64,000 bases of DNA from Cladorhizidae sp. MBARI D1340-BT2. Lineage: Eukaryota > Porifera > Demospongiae > Poecilosclerida > Cladorhizidae. Numbering within the stretch: the first letter of the stretch is position 1; every line of letters starts with the position of its first letter. Below are positions 51,639-62,834 of the stretch, one piece after another. The stretch covers positions 26,891,932-26,955,931 of the forward strand of contig JAQNBH010000002.1 in the NCBI GenBank assembly GCA_028752905.1, in the 5' to 3' direction. The notes under the pieces were generated by a model. The model searched no databases. It saw only the letters and a list, made by a program, of their open reading frames with translations, and was not told the origin of the DNA. The translations under genes were made by a program, and so were the position numbers.

Positions 51639-53755
51639 AACATGTTTAGCATCAAGTAAGAGTACAATTCATAACTGCCCTAATTAACAAGACCAAAGTC
51701 CCAGATTTTGTCAACTGATAGAGAAGGCCCTTATCTGCAACATGTGAACAGATTATCAATAAATGTAGTGGTTTTTCACTGGCAGGCTACCGCTTTGGCA
51801 ACTGGAAAACGCCAGGAAAAATCCCAAACCTTACCACTTCAAATCACCATAACTTGCTAATACTTAGAGTACTCAAAATTTTGGCACGTACAAAAGACAG
51901 ATAATTAGAAGAGCTATCCGGTGATATAAAAATTATCTTTTTTGGGTAAAGTGTAGAAAAGTTATGAGCTTCACGGCAAAAAAACAAGATTTTCGGGGGG
52001 AAAATGAGAAACATATAGACCAAATTAGGGCAAATATCAAGAACATGTTTAGCATCAAGTAAGAGTACAATTCATAACTGCCCTAATTAACAAGACCAAA
52101 GTCCCAGATTTTGTCAACTGATAGAGAAGGCCCTTATCTGCAACATGTGAACAGATTATCAATAAATGTAGTGGTTTTCACTGGCAGGCCACCGCTTTGG
52201 CAACTGGAAAACGCCAGGAAAGATCCCAAACCTTACCACTTCAAATCACCATAACTTGCTAATACTTAGAGTACTCAAAATTTTGGCACGTACAAAAGAC
52301 AGATAATTAGAAGGGCTATCCGGTGATATAAAAATTATCTTTTTTGGGTAAAGTGTAGGAAAGTTATGAGCTTCACGGCAAAAAAACAAGATTTTCGGGG
52401 GGAAAATGAGAAACATATAGACCAAATTAGGGCAAATATCAAGAACATGTTTAGCATCAAGTAAGAGTACAATTCATAACTGCCCTAATTAACAAGACCA
52501 AAGTCCCAGATTTTGTCAACTGATAGAGAAAGCCCTTATCTGCAACATGTGAACAGATTATCAATAAATGTAGTGGTTTTTCACTGGCAGGCCACCGCTT
52601 TGGCAACTGGAAAACGCCAGGAAAAATCCCAAATCTTACCACTTCAAATCATCATAACTTCCTAATACTTAGAGTACTCAAAACTTTGGCACGTACAAAA
52701 GACAGATAATTAGAAGGGCTATCCGGTGATATAAAAATTATCTTTTTGGGGTAAAGTGTAGAATAGTTATGAGCTTCACGGCAAAAAAACAAGATTTTCG
52801 GGGGGGAAATGAGAAACATATAGACCAAATTAGGGCAAATATCAAGAACATGTTTAGCATCAAGTAAGAGTACAATTCATAACTGCCCTAATTAACAAGA
52901 CCAAAGTCCCAGATTTTGTCAACTGATAGAGAAGGCCCTTATCTGCAACATGTGAACAGATTATCAATAAATGTAGTGGTTTTTCACTGGCAGGCCACCG
53001 CTTTGGCAACTGGAAAACGCCAGGAAAAATCCCAAACCTTACCACTTCAAATCACCATAACTTGCTAATACTTAGAGTACTCAAAATTTTGGCACGTACA
53101 AAAGACAGATAATTAGAAGAGCTATCCGGTGATATAAAAATTATCTTTTTTAGGTAAAGTGTAGAAAAGTTATGAGCTTCACGGCAAAAAAACAAGATTT
53201 TCGGGGGGAAAATGAGAAACATATAGACCAAATTAGGGCAAATATCAAGATAGAGAACACATAATGAAACCTATCATTCGAATCATATCAAGTCCATTAC
53301 AGTAAAGTTTGCAGAATATTATGGATTTTTGATATCAACAGAGAGCACAGAGAGAGACCTATCTTAATAGCTATATATCAAGTTTATTCAGTGAAGTGTG
53401 GAGAATCTATTTAGCATCAAGAGAGAGCAGAGAGAAACCTATCTTGTGATTCTATCAAGTCCATTACTGTGAAGTATGCGGAATATACGGATGTTTGGTA
53501 TCAAGAGAGAGAACAGAGAGAGGCCTACCTTTAGAGCTATATATCAAGTCTATTCAGTGAAGTGTGGAGAATCTATGAAGCTAACATGTTTAGCTCAAGA
53601 TAGAGAACACTGAGAGATACCTATCTTGCAAGTCCATTACAGTGAAGTGTGCAGAATATATGGATGTTTGGTATCAAGAGAGAGCACTTGGAGAGTCCTA
53701 TCTTAATAGCGGTATAACAAGTCTATTCAGTGAAGTGTGGATAATCTACGAAGCT
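51639..53755. repeat. Block 37: AAAA-B, 2117 bp
   Basis: A units start at 51639 (ggctaccgc, A274), 52042 (one-T-deleted), 52444 (T-type, caaatctta, private gaaagccctt) and 52847 (A306). B is 53250-53755 (T78, G462). Confidence 0.95.
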
Positions 53756-55067
53756 AACATGTTTAGCATCAAGTAAGAGTACAATTCATAACTGCCCTAA
53801 TTAACAAGACCAAAGTCCCAGATTTTGTCAACTGATAGAGAAGGCCCTTATCTGCAACATGTGAACAGATTATCAATAAATGTAGTGGTTTTTCACTGGC
53901 AGGCCACCGCTTTGGCAACTGGAAAACGCCAGGAAAAATCCCAAACCTTACCACTTCAAATCATCATAACTTCCTAATACTTAGAGTACTCAAAACTTTG
54001 GCACGTACAAAAGACAGATAATTAGAAGGGCTATCCGGTGATATAAAAATTATCTTTTTGGGGTAAAGTGTAGAATAGTTATGAGCTTCACGGCAAAAAA
54101 ACAAGATTTTCGGGGGGGAAATGAGAAACATATAGACCAAATTAGGGCAAATATCAAGAACATGTTTAGCATCAAGTAAGAGTACAATTCATAACTGCCC
54201 TAATTAACAAGACCAAAGTCCCAGATTTTGTCAACTGATAGAGAAGGCCCTTATCTGCAACATGTGAACAGATTATCAATAAATGTAGTGGTTTTTCACT
54301 GGCAGGCCACCGCTTTGGCAACTGGAAAACGCCAGGAAAAATCCCAAACCTTACCACTTCAAATCACCATAACTTGCTAATACTTAGAGTACTCAAAATT
54401 TTGGCACGTACAAAAGACAGATAATTAGAAGAGCTATCCGGTGATATAAAAATTATCTTTTTTGGGTAAAGTGTAGAAAAGTTATGAGCTTCACGGCAAA
54501 AAAACAAGATTTTCGGGGGGAAAATGAGAAACATATAGACCAAATTAGGGCAAATATCAAGATAGAGAACACATAATGAAACCTATCATTCGAATCATAT
54601 CAAGTCCATTACAGTAAAGTTTGCAGAATATTATGGATGTTTGATATCAACAGAGAGCACAGAGAGAGACCTATCTTAATAGCTATATATCAAGTTTATT
54701 CAGTGAAGTGTGGAGAATCTATTTAGCATCAAGAGAGAGCAGAGAGAAACCTATCTTGTGATTCTATCAAGTCCATTACTGTGAAGTATGCGGAATATAC
54801 GGATGTTTGGTATCAAGAGAGAGAACAGAGAGAGGCCTACCTTTAGAGCTATATATCAAGTCTATTCAGTGAAGTGTGGAGAATCTATGAAGCTAACATG
54901 TTTAGCTCAAGATAGAGAACACTGAGAGATACCTATCTTGCAAGTCCATTACAGTGAAGTGTGCAGAATATATGGATGTTTGGTATCAAGAGAGAGCACT
55001 TGGAGAGTCCTATCTTAATAGCGGTATAACAAGTCTATTCAGTGAAGTGTGGATAATCTACGAAGCT
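53756..55067. repeat. Block 38: AA-B, 1312 bp
   Basis: A units start at 53756 (T-type) and 54159 (A274). B is 54562-55067 (T60, G462). Confidence 0.95.
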
Positions 55068-55976
55068 AACATGTTTAGCATCAAGTAAGAGTACAATTCA
55101 TAACTGCCCTAATTAACAAGACCAAAGTCCCAGATTTTGTCAACTGATAGAGAAGGCCCTTATCTGCAACATGTGAACAGATTATCAATAAATGTAGTGG
55201 TTTTTCACTGGCAGGCCACCGCTTTGGCAACTGGAAAACGCCAGGAAAAATCCCAAACCTTACCACTTCAAATCACCATAACTTGCTAATACTTAGAGTA
55301 CTCAAAATTTTGGCACGTACAAAAGACAGATAATTAGAAGAGCTATCCGGTGATATAAAAATTATCTTTTTTAGGTAAAGTGTAGAAAAGTTATGAGCTT
55401 CACGGCAAAAAAACAAGATTTTCGGGGGGAAAATGAGAAACATATAGACCAAATTAGGGCAAATATCAAGATAGAGAACACATAATGAAACCTATCATTC
55501 GAATCATATCAAGTCCATTACAGTAAAGTTTGCAGAATATTATGGATTTTTGATATCAACAGAGAGCACAGAGAGAGACCTATCTTAATAGCTATATATC
55601 AAGTTTATTCAGTGAAGTGTGGAGAATCTATTTAGCATCAAGAGAGAGCAGAGAGAAACCTATCTTGTGATTCTATCAAGTCCATTACTGTGAAGTATGC
55701 GGAATATACGGATGTTTGGTATCAAGAGAGAGAACAGAGAGAGGCCTACCTTTAGAGCTATATATCAAGTCTATTCAGTGAAGTGTGGAGAATCTATGAA
55801 GCTAACATGTTTAGCTCAAGATAGAGAACACTGAGAGATACCTATCTTGCAAGTCCATTACAGTGAAGTGTGCAGAATATATGGATGTTTGGTATCAAGA
55901 GAGAGCACTTGGAGAGTCCTATCTTAATAGCGGTATAACAAGTCTATTCAGTGAAGTGTGGATAATCTACGAAGCT
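55068..55976. repeat. Block 39: A-B, 909 bp
   Basis: A is 55068-55470 with A306. B is 55471-55976 with T78 and G462. It is the only single-A block with this linked pair. Confidence 0.95.
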
Positions 55977-57288
55977 AACATGTTTAGCATCAAGTAAGAG
56001 TACAATTCATAACTGCCCTAATTAACAAGACCAAAGTCCCAGATTTTGTCAACTGATAGAGAAGGCCCTTATCTGCAACATGTGAACAGATTATCAATAA
56101 ATGTAGTGGTTTTTCACTGGCAGGCCACCGCTTTGGCAACTGGAAAACGCCAGGAAAAATCCCAAACCTTACCACTTCAAATCATCATAACTTCCTAATA
56201 CTTAGAGTACTCAAAACTTTGGCACGTACAAAAGACAGATAATTAGAAGGGCTATCCGGTGATATAAAAATTATCTTTTTGGGGTAAAGTGTAGAATAGT
56301 TATGAGCTTCACGGCAAAAAAACAAGATTTTCGGGGGGGAAATGAGAAACATATAGACCAAATTAGGGCAAATATCAAGAACATGTTTAGCATCAAGTAA
56401 GAGTACAATTCATAACTGCCCTAATTAACAAGACCAAAGTCCCAGATTTTGTCAACTGATAGAGAAGGCCCTTATCTGCAACATGTGAACAGATTATCAA
56501 TAAATGTAGTGGTTTTTCACTGGCAGGCCACCGCTTTGGCAACTGGAAAACGCCAGGAAAAATCCCAAACCTTACCACTTCAAATCACCATAACTTGCTA
56601 ATACTTAGAGTACTCAAAATTTTGGCACGTACAAAAGACAGATAATTAGAAGAGCTATCCGGTGATATAAAAATTATCTTTTTTGGGTAAAGTGTAGAAA
56701 AGTTATGAGCTTCACGGCAAAAAAACAAGATTTTCGGGGGGAAAATGAGAAACATATAGACCAAATTAGGGCAAATATCAAGATAGAGAACACATAATGA
56801 AACCTATCATTCGAATCATATCAAGTCCATTACAGTAAAGTTTGCAGAATATTATGGATGTTTGATATCAACAGAGAGCACAGAGAGAGACCTATCTTAA
56901 TAGCTATATATCAAGTTTATTCAGTGAAGTGTGGAGAATCTATTTAGCATCAAGAGAGAGCAGAGAGAAACCTATCTTGTGATTCTATCAAGTCCATTAC
57001 TGTGAAGTATGCGGAATATACGGATGTTTGGTATCAAGAGAGAGAACAGAGAGAGGCCTACCTTTAGAGCTATATATCAAGTCTATTCAGTGAAGTGTGG
57101 AGAATCTATGAAGCTAACATGTTTAGCTCAAGATAGAGAACACTGAGAGATACCTATCTTGCAAGTCCATTACAGTGAAGTGTGCAGAATATATGGATGT
57201 TTGGTATCAAGAGAGAGCACTTGGAGAGTCCTATCTTAATAGCGGTATAACAAGTCTATTCAGTGAAGTGTGGATAATCTACGAAGCT
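55977..57288. repeat. Block 40: AA-B, 1312 bp
   Basis: A units start at 55977 (T-type) and 56380 (A274). B is 56783-57288 (T60, G462). The markers match Block 38. Confidence 0.95.
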
Positions 57289-59405
57289 AACATGTTTAGC
57301 ATCAAGTAAGAGTACAATTCATAACTGCCCTAATTAACAAGACCAAAGTCCCAGATTTTGTCAACTGATAGAGAAGGCCCTTATCTGCAACATGTGAACA
57401 GATTATCAATAAATGTAGTGGTTTTTCACTGGCAGGCCACCGCTTTGGCAACTGGAAAACGCCAGGAAAAATCCCAAACCTTACCACTTCAAATCACCAT
57501 AACTTGCTAATACTTAGAGTACTCAAAATTTTGGCACGTACAAAAGACAGATAATTAGAAGGGCTATTCGGTGATATAAAAATTATCTTTTTTGGGTAAA
57601 GTGTAGAAAAGTTATGAGCTTCACGGCAAAAAAACAAGATTTTCGGGGGGAAAATGAGAAACATATAGACCAAATTAGGGCAAATATCAAGAACATGTTT
57701 AGCATCAAGTAAGAGTACAATTCATAACTGCCCTAATTAACAAGACCAAAGTCCCAGATTTTGTCAACTGATAGAGAAGGCCCTTATCTGCAACATGTGA
57801 ACAGATTATCAATAAATGTAGTGGTTTTCACTGGCAGGCCACCGCTTTGGCAACTGGAAAACGCCAGGAAAGATCCCAAACCTTACCACTTCAAATCACC
57901 ATAACTTGCTAATACTTAGAGTACTCAAAATTTTGGCACGTACAAAAGACAGATAATTAGAAGGGCTATCCGGTGATATAAAAATTATCTTTTTTTGGTA
58001 AAGTGTAGGAAAGTTATGAGCTTCACGGCAAAAAAACAAGATTTTCGGGGGGAAAATGAGAAACATATAGACCAAATTAGGGCAAATATCAAGAACATGT
58101 TTAGCATCAAGTAAGAGTACAATTCATAACTGCCCTAATTAACAAGACCAAAGTCCCAGATTTTGTCAACTGATAGAGAAGGCCCTTATCTGCAACATGT
58201 GAACAGATTATCAATAAATGTAGTGGTTTTTCACTGGCAGGCCACCGCTTTGGCAACTGGAAAACGCCAGGAAAAATCCCAAATCTTACCACTTCAAATC
58301 ATCATAACTTCCTAATACTTAGAGTACTCAAAACTTTGGCACATACAAAAGACAGATAATTAGAAGGGCTATCCGGTGATATAAAAATTATCTTTTTAGG
58401 GTAAAGTGTAGAATAGTTATGAGCTTCACGGCAAAAAAACAAGATTTTCGGGGGGGGAATGAGAAACATATAGACCAAATTAGGGCAAATATCAAGAACA
58501 TGTTTAGCATCAAGTAAGAGTACAATTCATAACTGCCCTAATTAACAAGACCAAAGTCCCAGATTTTGTCAATTGATAGAGAAGGCCCTTATCTGCAACA
58601 TGTGAACAGATTATCAATAAATGTAGTGGTTTTTCACTGGCAGGCCACCGCTTTGGCAACTGGAAAACGCCAGGAAAAATCCCAAACCTTACCACTTCAA
58701 ATCACCATAACTTGCTAATACTTAGAGTACTCAAAATTTTGGCACGTACAAAAGACAGATAATTAGAAGAGCTATCCGGTGATATAAAAATTATCTTTTT
58801 TAGGTAAAGTGTAGAAAAGTTATGAGCTTCACGGCAAAAAAACAAGATTTTCGGGGGGAAAATGAGAAACATATAGACCAAATTAGGGCAAATATCAAGA
58901 TAGAGAACACATAATGAAACCTATCATTCGAATCATATCAAGTCCATTACAGTAAAGTTTGCAGAATATTATGGATTTTTGATATCAACAGAGAGCACAG
59001 AGAGAGACCTATCTTAATAGCTATATATCAAGTTTATTCAGTGAAGTGTGGAGAATCTATTTAGCATCAAGAGAGAGCAGAGAGAAACCTATCTTGTGAT
59101 TCTATCAAGTCCATTACTGTGAAGTATGCGGAATATACGGATGTTTGGTATCAAGAGAGAGAACAGAGAGAGGCCTACCTTTAGAGCTATATATCAAGTC
59201 TATTCAGTGAAGTGTGGAGAATCTATGAAGCTAACATGTTTAGCTCAAGATAGAGAACACTGAGAGATACCTATCTTGCAAGTCCATTACAGTGAAGTGT
59301 GCAGAATATATGGATGTTTGGTATCAAGAGAGAGCACTTGGAGAGTCCTATCTTAATAGCGGTATAACAAGTCTATTCAGTGAAGTGTGGATAATCTACG
59401 AAGCT
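57289..59405. repeat. Block 41: AAAA-B, 2117 bp
   Basis: A units start at 57289 (T280), 57692 (one-T-deleted, private tttttttggtaaag), 58094 (T-type, caaatctta, private cacatac and a run of eight G) and 58497 (A306, private caattgatag). B is 58900-59405 (T78, G462). Confidence 0.95.
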
Positions 59406-60717
59406 AACATGTTTAGCATCAAGTAAGAGTACAATTCATAACTGCCCTAATTAACAAGACCAAAGTCCCAGATTTTGTCAACTGATAGAGAAGGCCCTTA
59501 TCTGCAACATGTGAACAGATTATCAATAAATGTAGTGGTTTTTCACTGGCAGGCCACCGCTTTGGCAACTGGAAAACGCCAGGAAAAATCCCAAATCTTA
59601 CCACTTCAAATCATCATAACTTCCTAATACTTAGAGTACTCAAAACTTTGGCACGTACAAAAGACAGATAATTAGAAGGGCTATCCGGTGATATAAAAAT
59701 TATCTTTTTGGGGTAAAGTGTAGAATAGTTATGAGCTTCACGGCAAAAAAACAAGATTTTCGGGGGGGAAATGAGAAACATATAGACCAAATTAGGGCAA
59801 ATATCAAGAACATGTTTAGCATCAAGTAAGAGTACAATTCATAACTGCCCTAATTAACAAGACCAAAGTCCCAGATTTTGTCAACTGATAGAGAAGGCCC
59901 TTATCTGCAACATGTGAACAGATTATCAATAAATGTAGTGGTTTTTCACTGGCAGGCCACCGCTTTGGCAACTGGAAAACGCCAGGAAAAATCCCAAACC
60001 TTACCACTTCAAATCACCATAACTTGCTAATACTTAGAGTACTCAAAATTTTGGCACGTACAAAAGACAGATAATTAGAAGAGCTATCCGGTGATATAAA
60101 AATTATCTTTTTTGGGTAAAGTGTAGAAAAGTTATGAGCTTCACGGCAAAAAAACAAGATTTTCGGGGGGAAAATGAGAAACATATAGACCAAATTAGGG
60201 CAAATATCAAGATAGAGAACACATAATGAAACCTATCATTCGAATCATATCAAGTCCATTACAGTAAAGTTTGCAGAATATTATGGATGTTTGATATCAA
60301 CAGAGAGCACAGAGAGAGACCTATCTTAATAGCTATATATCAAGTTTATTCAGTGAAGTGTGGAGAATCTATTTAGCATCAAGAGAGAGCAGAGAGAAAC
60401 CTATCTTGTGATTCTATCAAGTCCATTACTGTGAAGTATGCGGAATATACGGATGTTTGGTATCAAGAGAGAGAACAGAGAGAGGCCTACCTTTAGAGCT
60501 ATATATCAAGTCTATTCAGTGAAGTGTGGAGAATCTATGAAGCTAACATGTTTAGCTCAAGATAGAGAACACTGAGAGATACCTATCTTGCAAGTCCATT
60601 ACAGTGAAGTGTGCAGAATATATGGATGTTTGGTATCAAGAGAGAGCACTTGGAGAGTCCTATCTTAATAGCGGTATAACAAGTCTATTCAGTGAAGTGT
60701 GGATAATCTACGAAGCT
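59406..60717. repeat. Block 42: AA-B, 1312 bp
   Basis: A units start at 59406 (T-type with caaatctta) and 59809 (A274). B is 60212-60717 (T60, G462). Confidence 0.95.
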
Positions 60718-62834
60718 AACATGTTTAGCATCAAGTAAGAGTACAATTCATAACTGCCCTAATTAACAAGACCAAAGTCCCAGATTTTGTCAACTGATAG
60801 AGAAGGCCCTTATCTGCAACATGTGAACAGATTATCAATAAATGTAGTGGTTTTTCACTGGCAGGCCACCGCTTTGGCAACTGGAAAACGCCAGGAAAAA
60901 TCCCAAACCTTACCACTTCAAATCACCATAACTTGCTAATACTTAGAGTACTCAAAATTTTGGCACGTACAAAAGACAGATAATTAGAAGGGCTATTCGG
61001 TGATATAAAAATTATCTTTTTTGGGTAAAGTGTAGAAAAGTTATGAGCTTCACGGCAAAAAAACAAGATTTTCGGGGGGAAAATGAGAAACATATAGACC
61101 AAATTAGGGCAAATATCAAGAACATGTTTAGCATCAAGTAAGAGTACAATTCATAACTGCCCTAATTAACAAGACCAAAGTCCCAGATTTTGTCAACTGA
61201 TAGAGAAGGCCCTTATCTGCAACATGTGAACAGATTATCAATAAATGTAGTGGTTTTCACTGGCAGGCCACCGCTTTGGCAACTGGAAAACGCCAGGAAA
61301 GATCCCAAACCTTACCACTTCAAATCACCATAACTTGCTAATACTTAGAGTACTCAAAATTTTGGCACGTACAAAAGACAGATAATTAGAAGGGCTATCC
61401 GGTGATATAAAAATTATCTTTTTTGGATAAAGTGTAGGAAAGTTATGAGCTTCACGGCAAAAAAACAAGATTTTCGGGGGGAAAATGAGAAACATATAGA
61501 CCAAATTAGGGCAAATATCAAGAACATGTTTAGCATCAAGTAAGAGTACAATTCATAACTGCCCTAATTAACAAGACCAAAGTCCCAGATTTTGTCAACT
61601 GATAGAGAAGGCCCTTATCTGCAACATGTGAACAGATTATCAATAAATGTAGTGGTTTTTCACTGGCAGGCCACCGCTTTGGCAACTGGAAAACGCCAGG
61701 AAAAATCCCAAACCTTGCCACTTCAAATCATCATAACTTCCTAATACTTAGAGTACTCAAAATTTTGGCACGTACAAAAGACAGATAATTAGAAGGGCTA
61801 TCCGGTGATATAAAAATTATCTTTTTGGGGTAAAGTGTAGAATAGTTATGAGCTTCACGGCAAAAAAACAAGATTTTCGGGGGGGAAATGAGAAACATAT
61901 AGACCAAATTAGGGCAAATATCAAGAACATGTTTAGCATCAAGTAAGAGTACAATTCATAACTGCCCTAATTAACAAGACCAAAGTCCCAGATTTTGTCA
62001 ACTGATAGAGAAGGCCCTTATCTGCAACATGTGAACAGATTATCAATAAATGTAGTGGTTTTTCACTGGCAGGCCACCGCTTTGGCAACTGGAAAACGCC
62101 AGGAAAAATCCCAAACCTTACCACTTCAAATCACCATAACTTGCTAATACTTAGAGTACTCAAAATTTTGGCACGTACAAAAGACAGATAATTAGAAGAG
62201 CTATCCGGTGATATAAAAATTATCTTTTTTGGGTAAAGTGTAGAAAAGTTATGAGCTTCACGGCAAAAAAACAAGATTTTCGGGGGGAAAATGAGAAACA
62301 TATAGACCAAATTAGGGCAAATATCAAGATAGAGAACACATAATGAAACCTATCATTCGAATCATATCAAGTCCATTACAGTAAAGTTTGCAGAATATTA
62401 TGGATGTTTGATATCAACAGAGAGCACAGAGAGAGACCTATCTTAATAGCTATATATCAAGTTTATTCAGTGAAGTGTGGAGAATCTATTTAGCATCAAG
62501 AGAGAGCAGAGAGAAACCTATCTTGTGATTCTATCAAGTCCATTACTGTGAAGTATGCGGAATATACGGATGTTTGGTATCAAGAGAGAGAACAGAGAGA
62601 GGCCTACCTTTAGAGCTATATATCAAGTCTATTCAGTGAAGTGTGGAGAATCTATGAAGCTAACATGTTTAGCTCAAGATAGAGAACACTGAGAGATACC
62701 TATCTTGCAAGTCCATTACAGTGAAGTGTGCAGAATATATGGATGTTTGGTATCAAGAGAGAGCACTTGGAGAGTCCTATCTTAATAGCGGTATAACAAG
62801 TCTATTCAGTGAAGTGTGGATAATCTACGAAGCT
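60718..62834. repeat. Block 43: AAAA-B, 2117 bp
   Basis: A units start at 60718 (T280), 61121 (one-T-deleted, ttttttggataaag), 61523 (T209 and C218 but T241, with ccttgccac) and 61926 (A274). B is 62329-62834 (T60, G462). Confidence 0.95.
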
